In this document: positions 1 to 7,770 of the stretch, piece after piece
Numbering within the stretch: the stretch's first letter is position 1
How the letters are laid out: each line of letters starts with the position of its first letter
Assembly: GCA_030430325.1 (NCBI GenBank)
Contig: JAUIFR010000007.1
Coordinates: forward strand, 1-35,221
Length of the DNA stretch: 35,221 bases
Direction: 5' to 3'
Source: Bacteroidia bacterium
GTDB taxonomy: Bacteria > Bacteroidota > Bacteroidia > Cytophagales > Cyclobacteriaceae
Notes under the pieces: generated by a model
What the model was told of the DNA's origin: nothing
Databases searched by the model: none
What the model saw: the letters and a program-made list of their open reading frames with translations, nothing else
Made by a program: the position numbers and the translations under genes

Positions 1-32
1 GGTGTCGTCCACCAAAAAGAAGAAGAGTTTAA
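1..32 (+). CDS. rpsK: 30S ribosomal protein S11, C-terminal tail (5' truncated by window edge)
   Basis: Reading from base 3, the codons give CRPPKRRRV followed by TAA at 30-32. This is the conserved C-terminal end of ribosomal protein S11, a small-subunit protein of the platform near the mRNA exit site. Only this tail is inside the window. The position directly before rpsD, rpoA and rplQ matches the standard alpha-operon order (rpsM-rpsK-rpsD-rpoA-rplQ), which supports the call despite the short match. The gap to rpsD is 19 bases, so the genes are co-transcribed. Confidence 0.9.
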   Translation, partial: CRPPKRRRV

Positions 33-51
33 TATTTGAAATATACCAATT

Positions 52-654
52 ATGGCAAGATATACAGGGCCAACGGCAAAGATTGCAAGAAGATTTAATG
101 ATCCTATTTTTGGACCGAGTAAGGCGGTTGCAAAAAAGAATTACCCTCCAGGTCAGTATGGTCGAGGGCGTAGACGTAAGCAATCAGAATATGCGATTCA
201 GCTTATGGAGAAGCAAAAGGCAAAGCATACTTATGGTTTGTTGGAGCGACAATTCTTAAATATCTTTAAAAAAGCTTCCCGCAAAAGTGGAATTACGGGT
301 GAGATATTATTACAATTGTTGGAGCGTCGATTGGATAATACTGTTTATCGATTGGGCATTGCTCCTACCAGGAGGGCTGCGCGCCAATTGGTTTCTCATA
401 AGCACATTACGGTGAATGGTTCCATTGTAAATATACCTTCTTTTACATTAAGAGAGGGTGATATAGTTTCGGTTCGTGAAAAATCGAAATCCTTGGAGGC
501 TATTACAAATAGTGTACACCGTGGCCGCAAATCAGGTCCTTGGTTGGAGTTTGACGCCAATGAACTAACAGGAAAGTTGGTGAGTTATCCGGACCGGGAA
601 GATATTCCTGAGAACATCAAGGAGCAGTTGATCGTTGAATTATATTCAAAATAG
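52..654 (+). CDS. rpsD: 30S ribosomal protein S4
   Basis: S4 is a primary 16S rRNA-binding protein that starts assembly of the 30S body and takes part in decoding fidelity; in some bacteria it also represses its own operon. The 200-residue product has the family's usual length. It opens with [15 protein letters not shown] and carries the YPPGQYG motif near residues 31-37. An S4 RNA-binding domain spans about residues 91-155, including [20 protein letters not shown]. The N-terminal region has no cysteines, so this is the zinc-free form. The start at 52 follows the rpsK stop by 19 bases. No strong Shine-Dalgarno is visible, as is common in Bacteroidota. Confidence 0.98.
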   Translation: MARYTGPTAKIARRFNDPIFGPSKAVAKKNYPPGQYGRGRRRKQSEYAIQLMEKQKAKHTYGLLERQFLNIFKKASRKSGITGEILLQLLERRLDNTVYRLGIAPTRRAARQLVSHKHITVNGSIVNIPSFTLREGDIVSVREKSKSLEAITNSVHRGRKSGPWLEFDANELTGKLVSYPDREDIPENIKEQLIVELYSK

Positions 655-683
655 TAGTTTTTAATACGCAAACTAAAGGACAT

Positions 684-1673
684 ATGTCAATTTTAGCATT
701 TCAAATGCCTGAAAAGGTTGTAATGGAAAAGGCCGATGATTTCAAAGGCCAATTTACCTTTAAACCACTCGAAAAAGGATATGGGGTTACTATCGGTAAT
801 GCTCTAAGGAGAATATTACTTTCTTCATTAGAAGGTTATGCAGTTACAGGTATTAAGGTACCTGGAGTGTTGCATGAATTTTCGACATTGACGGGCATGG
901 TGGAAGACGTTTCTGAGCTTATCCTTAATATAAAGATGATTAGGTTTAAGCGTGTTGAAGACTCGTTAGATCATAAAATTCATTTGCAAGTAACGGACAA
1001 AAAGGTTATTACGGCTGGAGATTTAGCCAATTTTACCAACTCTTTTGAGGTTTTAAATAAGGATTTGGTATTATGTCACCTTGATGAAGCTGTCAATTTT
1101 GAGTTAGAGTTATTTGTAGAAAAAGGTCGTGGTTATGTTTCTGCTGAAGAAAATAAGCAAGCTGATCAAACCTTTGACTATATTCCTATAGACGCCATCT
1201 TTACACCAATCAAAAATGTTAAATTTGGAGTTGAAAATACACGAGTGGAGCAAAAAACTGACTTTGAGAAGTTAGTTATTGAAGTAGAAACCGATGGTTC
1301 AATACACCCTGAGTTAGCATTGAAGGAGGCATCAAATATTTTGATTAAGCATTTTATGCTTTTCTCAGATAAAAATATGGTGCTTGAAACTTCTACTGAT
1401 GGTGAGGAAGAGAAGATGGATGAAGAATTTTTGCATATGCGAAAGCTTTTGAAGACTTCATTAAGCGAGTTAGATCTTTCAGTGCGTGCTTATAACTGCT
1501 TGAAGGCAGCTGACATTAAGACACTTGGTGATTTGGCTCAACTTGAAATTTCGGATATGATGAAATTTCGTAACTTTGGAAAGAAATCACTGAATGAACT
1601 AGAAAAGTTAATTGCTGATAAAATGTTAACCTTCGGAATGGATGTTTCCAAGTATAGGTTGGATGAAGATTAA
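684..1673 (+). CDS. rpoA: DNA-directed RNA polymerase subunit alpha
   Basis: The alpha subunit dimerises to scaffold RNA polymerase, and its C-terminal domain contacts UP elements and activators. The product has 329 residues, a normal length. The N-terminal assembly domain (about 1-235) contains [20 protein letters not shown] and the adjoining [18 protein letters not shown] block, which are hallmarks of the alpha dimer interface. The C-terminal domain (about 250-325) has the helix-hairpin-helix region around [13 protein letters not shown] and [15 protein letters not shown]. The gene lies 29 bases after rpsD and 26 bases before rplQ, inside the alpha operon. An AAAGGA stretch precedes the ATG and could serve as a ribosome-binding site. 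Confidence 0.98.
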   Translation: MSILAFQMPEKVVMEKADDFKGQFTFKPLEKGYGVTIGNALRRILLSSLEGYAVTGIKVPGVLHEFSTLTGMVEDVSELILNIKMIRFKRVEDSLDHKIHLQVTDKKVITAGDLANFTNSFEVLNKDLVLCHLDEAVNFELELFVEKGRGYVSAEENKQADQTFDYIPIDAIFTPIKNVKFGVENTRVEQKTDFEKLVIEVETDGSIHPELALKEASNILIKHFMLFSDKNMVLETSTDGEEEKMDEEFLHMRKLLKTSLSELDLSVRAYNCLKAADIKTLGDLAQLEISDMMKFRNFGKKSLNELEKLIADKMLTFGMDVSKYRLDED

Positions 1674-1699
1674 TTGAGGAATTTGATGCAAGTATTATC

Positions 1700-2359
1700 A
1701 TGAGACACGGAAAAAAATTTAATCATTTAAGTAGAACAGCGTCACATCGTAAGTCCATGTTGGCAAATTTGGCAGGTTCGCTCATTACGCATAAACGTAT
1801 TCATACTACTGTTGCTAAAGCAAAGGCACTTCGTAAATATGTGGAGCCTTTAATTACAAAGTCGAAGGATGATACAACGCATTCACGACGAGTAGTATTT
1901 TCTAAATTGCAAAATAAGTATGTTGTACAAATGTTGTTCGATGAGGTTGCAAAGAAGGTAGCTGATCGGCCAGGGGGCTATACACGAATCATTCGTGTGG
2001 GACATCGTCCTGGTGATAACGCTGAGGTTTGTATGATGGAGCTTGTGGATTATAACGAATTATTATTGAATGAAAGCGGTAAAGCTACTGCTAAGAAGGG
2101 ACGTACACGTCGTGGACGCCGTAAATCAGAAGGCAAGGCTCAGTCAGCTGCAAAACAGGTTCAAAATGAAGATGTAGACGTTGCAACTGCAGAAGTCATA
2201 GAAGATCAAGTAGAGGAAGCAGTACAAGAAGTTGAAGCGGCAACAGATCAAGTTGAAGAAACACAAGATGAGGTACAAGCTGCTTCAGACGAAGAGGAAG
2301 CACCATCAGCTGAAGATACTGATGCAACTGAAGATAAAAGAAGAGATGGAGTAGAGTAA
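1700..2359 (+). CDS. rplQ: 50S ribosomal protein L17 with acidic C-terminal extension
   Basis: L17 is a large-subunit protein near the polypeptide exit tunnel. The core, about residues 1-125, begins [20 protein letters not shown] and contains the typical [17 protein letters not shown] and [18 protein letters not shown] blocks. Unlike the roughly 120-residue minimal form, this protein has 219 residues. After the core comes a Lys/Arg-rich patch (about 130-145, [11 protein letters not shown]) and then a long Glu/Asp/Ala-rich tail to the end. From memory, Bacteroidota L17 proteins often carry low-complexity tails, so this is probably lineage-typical rather than a fusion. It is the last gene of the operon and is followed by a clear terminator. 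Confidence 0.97.
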   Translation: MRHGKKFNHLSRTASHRKSMLANLAGSLITHKRIHTTVAKAKALRKYVEPLITKSKDDTTHSRRVVFSKLQNKYVVQMLFDEVAKKVADRPGGYTRIIRVGHRPGDNAEVCMMELVDYNELLLNESGKATAKKGRTRRGRRKSEGKAQSAAKQVQNEDVDVATAEVIEDQVEEAVQEVEAATDQVEETQDEVQAASDEEEAPSAEDTDATEDKRRDGVE

Positions 2360-2394
2360 ATATACCCTACTTACCACTTTAATTAAGATATAGT

Positions 2395-2429
2395 AAGATC
2401 CATGAATCGTTCTTCATGGATTTTGTTTT
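2395..2429 (+). terminator. Rho-independent terminator of the alpha operon
   Basis: ATCCATGAA (2398-2406) pairs perfectly with TTCATGGAT (2413-2421) across a 6-base loop. The stem can be extended by a few A-T and G-T pairs, and T-rich sequence follows. It lies 36 bases after the rplQ stop, where the operon should end. Confidence 0.85.
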
Positions 2430-2495
2430 ATACGGGTCTTACGCTTTATCGATTTTTTTAGTATTCTTTATTACTTTCACAAATAAAATTAGTAT

Positions 2496-3354
2496 ATGTT
2501 AGTTCATAAACCTAAGCAGGAAATAACTGATTCTTCCAGGAAATAACTGATTCTTCCGCTATAAATAAAAGTAAGAAAACAGCATCCATCCTCGATATGA
2601 TATCCCAAACTAGTAAATCTCCTGAAATGGTTGGGATGATTTCTTCTAACACAATTCAAAAGAAACCAATAGATGATAAATAAGATATTAGTAATAAATA
2701 CGGAGGTGCTAAAGTATATGAATGGTCAGGCTATGCAAATGATTCACGCGAAAGGAAAGTTGTAGAGATATTTGAAGAATTGGCAAATGATAATAGCCAC
2801 TTTACTCCCTCATTTTTATATACAATTGCAGTAGGAGAAGGATTGGGGCTTTGGATAGATGCTAATTATGCCTCTAATGCACCTCATAATGTCATGGTTG
2901 AAAATGAAGTAAGTGGTTTTGATGCATTAGGAACAGACCACTTTGCTGGCGATATTACAAGATTAAAAAAATATTTGCCAGCTGATTTTAATGAAGGTAA
3001 TGAATATGAATTTCTAATGAAGTAAATGAACTTGGAGAGGCAGTTCAATCGGCAGACTTTAAAAATTTAAAATCAGGTATTATTGGATTGACTGTAGTTC
3101 TGTCTCATAGAAGAGCTTTAGTATTAAAACATGCAGCTGAATTAGGATATTCCGCACCTACCGAGGACCAAGAAGCATTCTGGATATATGTCTATTATCA
3201 AGGAGAAGGGAGGGGTAAGTCTTATATGGAATCAAATGGAGATTTAAATTATGATAAAAACCCGCCAAGTAAAATGAGAGTAATTAAAAGATTAGCAATA
3301 GAGAGGCTTGCAACTTGGAGGTATATGCAAACTAAAAAGTTATTTACAAAATAA
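2496..3354 (+). pseudogene. Decayed gene, toxin/effector C-terminal-domain-like, with three lesions
   Basis: A single coding sequence can be reconstructed from ATG 2496 (MLVHKPKQEITDSS) to TAA 3352, but three lesions break it. A 20-bp tandem duplication at 2518-2557 shifts the frame. An in-frame TAA lies at 2681-2683. A frameshift near 3010-3016 separates ...NEGNEYEF from NEVNELGEAVQS. The fragments read through smoothly with protein-like composition. They include SFLYTIAVGEGLGLWID, a region around GFDALGTDHFAGD, and AFWIYVYYQGEGRGKSYM near the end. The reconstructed length is about 280 residues. Short proteins with this layout (disordered N-terminus with an IQKKP-type linker, compact GEG-containing C-terminal domain) resemble Bacteroidota polymorphic-toxin or contractile-injection effectors. 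That resemblance is from memory and unverified. The lipoprotein ORF that starts at the next base would fit an immunity partner. Confidence 0.7.
2518..2557 (+). repeat. Perfect 20-bp tandem duplication inside the pseudogene
   Basis: AGGAAATAACTGATTCTTCC occurs twice head to tail (2518-2537 and 2538-2557) with no mismatch. Because 20 is not a multiple of three, the second copy shifts the frame. Removing one copy joins MLVHKPKQEITDSS to AINKSKKTASILDMISQ in one frame. The perfect identity suggests a recent slippage event. Confidence 0.95.
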
Positions 3355-3549
3355 ATGATGCAAGCGAGGGTTATCCACATTTTATTATTTATCTTCTTAG
3401 TTTCTTGTAGCAAGTCACCAAATAAAAAGAAAGAAGCTTTTAAAACAACAAAACTAGAGACTCAAGAGGAAGTGAAGAATTTTGACTTGTTTTTAAAGAG
3501 GGTAATATCTGAAGGATATGTGATTGACAGTATTGAAAATAAAAGGTAA
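3355..3549 (+). CDS. Small putative lipoprotein, possibly a frameshifted immunity-protein remnant
   Basis: The 64-residue product begins MMQARVIHILLFIFLVSCSKS, a lipoprotein signal peptide with a lipobox (LVSC) and Ser after the Cys. The mature protein would therefore be lipid-anchored in the envelope. The ATG follows the TAA of the preceding pseudogene with no gap, suggesting translational coupling and joint origin. After its stop at 3547, another frame stays open from about 3545 to a TAA at 3641-3643 (GKSMFFIQTYRDMQGEEIEHL and on). The original protein was probably about 95 residues and has lost its C-terminus to a frameshift. I do not recognise the family. An immunity role is inferred only from position. 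Confidence 0.4.
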   Translation: MMQARVIHILLFIFLVSCSKSPNKKKEAFKTTKLETQEEVKNFDLFLKRVISEGYVIDSIENKR

Positions 3550-3729
3550 ATCAATGTTCTTCATCCAAACTTATAGGGATATGCAAGGAGAAGAAATAGA
3601 ACATTTAAAAAAATTAATAGCAGAAGAGGTTGGAACAAGGTAACAACCAAAAAATCTATCTGAAGTATACTTTATTTAGGTTATAATTTTTAATTACACA
3701 AAAAATTGTGATATGTAGGTGAAGAAATA

Positions 3730-3757
3730 GCATAAACTTTGGAGTTTGCTTTTTTTG
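3730..3757 (+). terminator. Terminator-like hairpin after the lipoprotein remnant
   Basis: AAACT and AGTTT pair around a TTGG loop, extended by an outer GC/GC pair, and are followed by a run of seven or more T. The position suits the end of transcription of the decayed two-gene unit. Confidence 0.5.
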
Positions 3758-3796
3758 TTTACTTCATTTTTTTTTGAGGAATGAGTTGTTCTTTTT

Positions 3797-3970
3797 TTAT
3801 TTGGGCCATTCTTCCTCTCCAATTTGATTTGAGACGAAGACCAGGCTATAAAATCGAGAACTTCGGTCGGTATTTTCGTCACTCTCGTGACTCGAAAATG
3901 CTCACAACCTTCGACTCTCGTCTAGCTTGCATCCTTCGGACCCAGTCGCTTGCGACTGGTATTTTATAGC
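3797..3970. repeat. Structured intergenic repeat, copy 1
   Basis: This copy shares a 57-bp ungapped segment (3797-3853) with copy 2 (7321-7377), about 79% identical by eye. It starts TTATTTGGGC and ends in a 27-bp block with 24 matches that includes GACCAGGCTA. Its GCTATAAAAT (3845-3854) is perfectly complementary to ATTTTATAGC (3961-3970). Inside are further hairpins: GTCAC/GTGAC within flanking ATTTTCG and CGAAAAT, and CCAGTCG/CGACTGG around a CTTG loop. The sequence between the hairpins is not conserved with copy 2, so RNA or DNA folding rather than coding appears to be maintained. Confidence 0.7.
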
Positions 3971-4141
3971 TATCGCGAAATAGATAGTGAAGCATAACAT
4001 AAGTTTCAAAAATAACATCAGAACTTTACATTAATTTTACGTGTAATTATTTATTAGAATTTACATAAAGTACTACTTTATATAAATAAATATCAATTAT
4101 ATTCAATAGAGGTTAGTATAAAAGTAGATAGCCATGTTAAA

Positions 4142-4169
4142 ATAAACAAATTCGGCAAAAATTATTCAA
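4142..4169 (+). repeat. 28-bp dyad site 1a
   Basis: Left arm ATAAACAAATT, centre CGGCAA, right arm AAATTATTCAA. It is 41 bp from site 1b, measured from the G of the central GCAA. A block ATAAAAGTAGATAG begins 37 bases before this G (4118-4131) and recurs at the same distance before site 7. Confidence 0.7.
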
Positions 4170-4182
4170 TTTTATTTAATAA

Positions 4183-4210
4183 ATGAACGAAATATGCAAA
4201 AATTATTCAA
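4183..4210 (+). repeat. 28-bp dyad site 1b
   Basis: Left arm ATGAACGAAAT, centre ATGCAA, right arm AAATTATTCAA. It ends 120 bases before the miaA start codon. The right arm is identical to that of site 1a. Confidence 0.7.
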
Positions 4211-4319
4211 TATTACATGTTGTAATTAAAATATAGTTGATTCACCAAAATTTGTTTTTCCCTGAAAACAAGCTCTTGAACAAAACCTAGCCTATAAGCA
4301 ATTTTACCACATTAATTCG

Positions 4320-4327
4320 TAATTTTG
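4320..4327 (+). promoter_or_regulatory. Candidate -7 box of miaA
   Basis: TAATTTTG matches the Bacteroidota -7 consensus TAnnTTTG exactly. It ends only three bases before the ATG at 4331, so transcription would start at or very near the start codon. No clear -33 element was identified. Confidence 0.4.
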
Positions 4328-4330
4328 ATT

Positions 4331-5257
4331 ATGAATTCTAGCGCAGTGAACTCATCTAATAAGTTAATCGTCATTCTTGGCCCAACGGCTTCTGGCAAAT
4401 CTGCGATGAGTATTGAAGTCGCAAAGGCCTTTAAGGCACCCATAATATCGGCTGATGCACGACAAATCTATAAGGGGCTAGACATAGGCACTGCCAAAAT
4501 ATTGCCTCATGAGCAGGCAGGTATTCCTCACTATTTTATTGATCATATAACCATTCATGAGCCTTATAGTGTTGGAGATTATGAGCGTGAAGTGCTGGTG
4601 CTTTTGGAGCAGTTATTTCAGCAGCATCCATATGTGATACTAACAGGTGGCACAGGGCTATATATTAAGGCGATGTGTGAAGGTCTTGCTCCCATTCCAA
4701 AGGTTGATCCGCAGATACGCCAGGGACTTGAACGAGGTTATCAACAAAAAGGTTTAGTATATCTACAGGAGCAATTGAAGGAAATGGACCCCATCCATTT
4801 TCAGCAAATGGATCAGCAAAATCCTCATCGATTAATGCAGGCCATTTCAGTATTTTTAACTACCAACAAATCCCTTCGTGAATGGCAGGAATTACCTCAT
4901 AAGCCGCGCTTTTTCTCCACTATTAAGATTGGTTTACATCAACCACGTGAGCTACTTTATCAAAAAATTAATGATCGCGTTGATCAAATGATAGATAAAG
5001 GGTTATTAGAGGAAGCTGAAAAGTTTTATGTCTACAAACATTTACAAGCATTGCAAACGGTTGGCTATCAGGAGTTATTTGAATTTATGGACGGTAATAT
5101 AACACTCTCTAATGCCGTGGATTTAATAAAAAGAAATTCGCGTAGGTATGCCAAACGCCAATTAACTTGGTGGCGAAAAGATGATGTTATTCATTGGTAT
5201 TTGTCATATGAAGTAAAACCTGTTATTGATTTTCTTTATAAGATGTTACCAACTTAA
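4331..5257 (+). CDS. miaA: tRNA dimethylallyltransferase (MiaA)
   Basis: MiaA transfers a dimethylallyl group from DMAPP to N6 of A37 in tRNAs that read UNN codons, the first step towards ms2i6A. The 308-residue protein has the P-loop GPTASGKS at residues 17-24, then SADARQIYKGLDIGTAK (the family's SxDSxQ-type motif, with Ala in place of the common Ser), LTGGTGLYIKA, and the C-terminal RRYAKRQLTWWRKD tRNA-binding stretch. The frame could open at a TTG at 4325, but the ATG at 4331 is the better start. The next gene is a MiaE-type hydroxylase acting later on the same A37 modification, so this is a functional cluster. No MiaB is present in the window. Confidence 0.96.
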   Translation: MNSSAVNSSNKLIVILGPTASGKSAMSIEVAKAFKAPIISADARQIYKGLDIGTAKILPHEQAGIPHYFIDHITIHEPYSVGDYEREVLVLLEQLFQQHPYVILTGGTGLYIKAMCEGLAPIPKVDPQIRQGLERGYQQKGLVYLQEQLKEMDPIHFQQMDQQNPHRLMQAISVFLTTNKSLREWQELPHKPRFFSTIKIGLHQPRELLYQKINDRVDQMIDKGLLEEAEKFYVYKHLQALQTVGYQELFEFMDGNITLSNAVDLIKRNSRRYAKRQLTWWRKDDVIHWYLSYEVKPVIDFLYKMLPT

Positions 5258-5303
5258 ATTGGGTTAATTGTCCATTACTTCTTCATTTATTAATCTCGAA
5301 TTG

Positions 5304-5331
5304 ATTCAAACATTTGGCAATAATTCAATAT
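5304..5331 (+). repeat. 28-bp dyad site 10 (weaker match)
   Basis: Left arm ATTCAAACATT and centre TGGCAA match the consensus well. The right side has TTCAA displaced by three bases. It lies 47 bases after miaA and 150 bases before the MiaE-type ATG. Confidence 0.45.
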
Positions 5332-5481
5332 TTTATACAAAAAAAAGTCAATTTTCTTTTCATAAATCAATTACTTCGTAAAAAATTCACAAAAAAATAG
5401 GGAAGATATATGGATAATTTTCTGCATTTTTCTATATTGGTTATAATTAGTTAGTTAACAGTGTCAAATTATACTTCGTTT

Positions 5482-6063
5482 ATGTTGGGGTTAAAATTAG
5501 CTACAGATCCGCGTTGGGTCAATATTGTTGAAAAAAGTTTAGAAGAGATCCTAATCGATCACGCTTATTGTGAGCAAAAGGCGGCTTCATCGTGTATTTC
5601 AATGATCATAAAATACGCTAGCTTTAAGCAGGTTGTTGATGTACTTACGCCTATTGTGGCGGAAGAATGGGCGCATTTTGAGCGTGTGTTGGAGCAGCTC
5701 TACAAAAGAGGGTTTCAACTAGGGCTCCCCCGAAAGGACGAATATGTGGTAGCATTACAGTCATTTAAAAAGAAAGGAGGTAGTAGAGAAGATCAGTTAT
5801 TAGAAGATTTATTAGTAAACGCATTGATTGAAGCCAGAAGTTGTGAGCGGTTTAAGTTACTCCATCAGGAGTTACGAGATACTGAGTTAAAGAATTTTTA
5901 TTATGAACTTATGGTTTCTGAAGCAGGGCATTATACTAATTTTATACGATTAGCGAAACATTATCTACCTGAAGATCAAGTAGATTATCGCTGGGAGGAA
6001 TTTTTAAAAGAAGAAGCAAGGATTCTAAATACATTAGCATTGCGACCCGATCGCGTGCATTAA
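5482..6063 (+). CDS. miaE: tRNA-(ms2io6A)-hydroxylase, MiaE family
   Basis: MiaE is a non-haem diiron, oxygen-dependent enzyme that hydroxylates the isopentenyl side chain of ms2i6A37 in tRNA. The product (193 residues from ATG 5482) opens MLGLKLATDPRWVN and has ligand motifs in the family order: AYCEQKAA (E31), EEWAHFE (E61/E62, H65), IEARSCERF (E117) and SEAGHYTNF (E147, H150). An upstream in-frame GTG at 5461 would add seven residues. I prefer the ATG because, as I recall it, family members begin with the MLGL block. The gene follows miaA by about 220 bases and precedes a methyltransferase by 18 bases. The modification needs O2, which suggests aerobic growth. Confidence 0.88.
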   Translation: MLGLKLATDPRWVNIVEKSLEEILIDHAYCEQKAASSCISMIIKYASFKQVVDVLTPIVAEEWAHFERVLEQLYKRGFQLGLPRKDEYVVALQSFKKKGGSREDQLLEDLLVNALIEARSCERFKLLHQELRDTELKNFYYELMVSEAGHYTNFIRLAKHYLPEDQVDYRWEEFLKEEARILNTLALRPDRVH

Positions 6064-6081
6064 CTTTAAAATTAATGATAA

Positions 6082-7062
6082 ATGTTAGATGACAAGCTTA
6101 GCCAATCAAAGGGTGAGTTCATGGAAGGATTACGCTCTTTTTCAAATCAAGTACGTGTAGATCAAATGATTGACCACGATCAATTTCTTCATTTAAAGTC
6201 ACTTTGTGATGAAATGAAATCCTGCATCCGCGCATATGAAGGTAATGGCAGTACTGAGCAAGAAGTACAGTTGGCTAGGGAAGCCTTTCGAGCTGATACC
6301 GATGAGTGGTTCGGGAAAAGTTACTTTGCGCATCGCGCACGTACCTGGCCGAGGGGCTATCCTGGTGATTTTGAAACTTTAGAGGCAATTTATCACGGGT
6401 ATCCGGTTAGTAAAGAGGGGGTAGGGCTATACATCGATGCCTATTTTTTGACTCGTGAGTTAGCTATTGCCATACGTGAGCGCCGTGCAAAGCTCGAACA
6501 AATCTTAAAGGATTACATGCATAAAATAGATATGTCATGTGGGATTCTAAATATCGCCTGCGGTTCAAGTAGGGAGTTATTAGCCTTATTTGATGAATTA
6601 AGTCACCATGAGGTTCCGATAAAATGTATCGATTTAGATAAAGATGCATTGCATTACACCCAAAATTTAGTAGCCAGTAAGTTGGAGCATATAGATATTG
6701 AATTGGAACAATATAATGCCCTTAGAATGATTGATGTAAAAAGAAATATAGAGCAGTTTGGAATGAAAAGCATCATTTACAGTGCTGGTTTTTTTGATTA
6801 TGTCCATGATAAGCATTTAATAAAACTATTACAAGCACTTTACAGTCAAGTGGTTGAGGGTGGTGTGTTGATAATCCCATTTAAGGATTGTCAGACCTAT
6901 GACCCACTAGATTATCAGTGGTTTGCACAATGGCATTATTTTCTTTTGAGAACAGAACAGGAGCACCGTGCCCTATTAGAAGCAGCACAAATTCCTACAG
7001 CTAGCATTAAATCTGTACGAGAAGAAAGCGGTAAAATTATTTTTTATATTATTGAGAAATAA
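6082..7062 (+). CDS. Class I SAM-dependent methyltransferase, PhcB-like
   Basis: The 326-residue protein has an N-terminal helical region with RARTWPRGYPGDFETLEAIY at residues 86-105, then a Rossmann methyltransferase domain with motif I LNIACGSSREL (156-166) and acidic residues in CIDLDKDAL (182-190) for SAM binding. The WPRGYPGD block is, from memory, characteristic of proteins often annotated as 3-hydroxypalmitate methyl ester biosynthesis (PhcB-type quorum signal) or as generic SAM methyltransferases. The substrate is unknown. It starts 18 bases after the miaE stop and is followed by a strong terminator, so it is the last gene of the miaE unit. A link to tRNA modification cannot be excluded, but only position suggests it. 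Confidence 0.75.
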   Translation: MLDDKLSQSKGEFMEGLRSFSNQVRVDQMIDHDQFLHLKSLCDEMKSCIRAYEGNGSTEQEVQLAREAFRADTDEWFGKSYFAHRARTWPRGYPGDFETLEAIYHGYPVSKEGVGLYIDAYFLTRELAIAIRERRAKLEQILKDYMHKIDMSCGILNIACGSSRELLALFDELSHHEVPIKCIDLDKDALHYTQNLVASKLEHIDIELEQYNALRMIDVKRNIEQFGMKSIIYSAGFFDYVHDKHLIKLLQALYSQVVEGGVLIIPFKDCQTYDPLDYQWFAQWHYFLLRTEQEHRALLEAAQIPTASIKSVREESGKIIFYIIEK

Positions 7063-7080
7063 GTCTAATAGAGGAAATTG

Positions 7081-7110
7081 AAGCCGGCAAGTGAAAATTT
7101 GCCGGTTTTA
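7081..7110 (+). terminator. Rho-independent terminator of the miaE-methyltransferase unit
   Basis: CCGGCAA (7084-7090) pairs with TTGCCGG (7099-7105) across an 8-base loop and is followed by TTTT. It lies 21 bases after the methyltransferase stop. Confidence 0.88.
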
Positions 7111-7176
7111 ATACTTTAACAATCTGGTTTTGATTATTCCTATTTTTATTTTTTCAGTTTTTTTTTCGTTTTTATT

Positions 7177-7194
7177 AAATGTGAGTTCACATTT
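7177..7194. promoter_or_regulatory. Short palindrome, possible operator
   Basis: AAATGTGA and TCACATTT are perfect 8-bp inverted arms separated by GT. The half-sites look like CRP half-sites, but the spacer is 2 bp rather than 6. It is 576 bases upstream of the nearest downstream gene, so any target is unclear. Confidence 0.3.
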
Positions 7195-7320
7195 TGGAAT
7201 TATAATTTATTTGAGGTTTATTTTGAGTTGGTTAATTTAGGTGTTTTTATCCCATTTTTAATTAGGACTAGAAATGGTTCGATTATATGTTTATTCTAAT
7301 TGTTAACCGCATGATGTATT

Positions 7321-7506
7321 TTATTTGGGCAAATCTTGATATCAAAATGAATTTGATACCAAGACCAGGCTACAAAAGGGGGACATGTCGTTAAAAAATG
7401 CTCCTGTGGAGCATTTTAGATATGAGCCAGCCTGCAGCGGGGGCCTAAGGCTACTTATCATTCTCCTTGTAATTTAGCTCAAACAAACGGCTGGCCTTTT
7501 ATATCC
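7321..7506. repeat. Structured intergenic repeat, copy 2
   Basis: The first 57 bases align without gaps to copy 1 at 3797. The interior contains a perfect hairpin, AAAATGCTCC (7395-7404) with GGAGCATTTT (7408-7417), around a 3-base loop. GCCAGCC (7426-7432) is complementary to GGCTGGC (7489-7495). The 3' end CCTTTTATATCC largely complements the GGCTACAAAAGG stretch near 7369-7380, so the ends can pair as they do in copy 1. Confidence 0.7.
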
Positions 7507-7630
7507 TTTTTGCGATCGATGGTTAAACCAAGTACGTGTTCTCAAGATAACTGTTGTTTAATTATTAATAACCAATGCATTAAATCAAATAATTTTGATT
7601 TGGCTATAGATTTGAACAATTAATCAAAAA

Positions 7631-7658
7631 TTAAACAAATTTAGCAAAATACATTCAA
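7631..7658 (+). repeat. 28-bp dyad site 2
   Basis: Left arm TTAAACAAATT, centre TAGCAA, right arm AATACATTCAA. It ends 112 bases before the topoisomerase start codon. Confidence 0.72.
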
Positions 7659-7770
7659 TATTAACCAAAATTTACGCCTCAAACCCATTTTGCTCAAACT
7701 CGCTTTCAATTCCCCAAATTTAGTTTTATTTTTAAGATGGAAATGAAGAACCTTAGATCGAGAAAGTGCC

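Larger units (their letters stand above)
3644..4330. other. Gene-free interval before miaA
   Basis: No convincing gene is seen. The interval holds a terminator-like hairpin (3730-3757), structured repeat copy 1 (3797-3970), about 170 bases of AT-rich sequence, a pair of 28-bp dyad sites (4142-4210) and a candidate -7 box next to the miaA start. Short ORFs here run through the repeat hairpins and have no protein-like composition. Confidence 0.7.
7063..7770. other. Gene-free interval before the topoisomerase gene
   Basis: I see no supported gene. The interval contains the terminator of the miaE unit, a short palindrome (7177-7194), structured repeat copy 2 (7321-7506) and one good 28-bp dyad site (7631-7658). 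A degenerate copy may lie 41 bases upstream, with its central GGCTA near 7602-7606. Confidence 0.7.

Noticed and set aside
2..259. 85-residue ORF at the left edge
   Set aside because: It overlaps the rpsK tail and rpsD in another frame; the other frames give clear S11 and S4 sequences.
2518..2557. CRISPR-like array
   Set aside because: There are only two copies, directly adjacent with no spacer; it is a slippage duplication.
3694..3969. Short ORFs on both strands across the structured repeat
   Set aside because: They are built from hairpin arms of the repeat, lack plausible starts and have unnatural composition.
7177..7194. CRP-binding site
   Set aside because: The half-sites look right (TGTGA/TCACA), but the spacer is 2 bp instead of 6; kept only as an unassigned palindrome.
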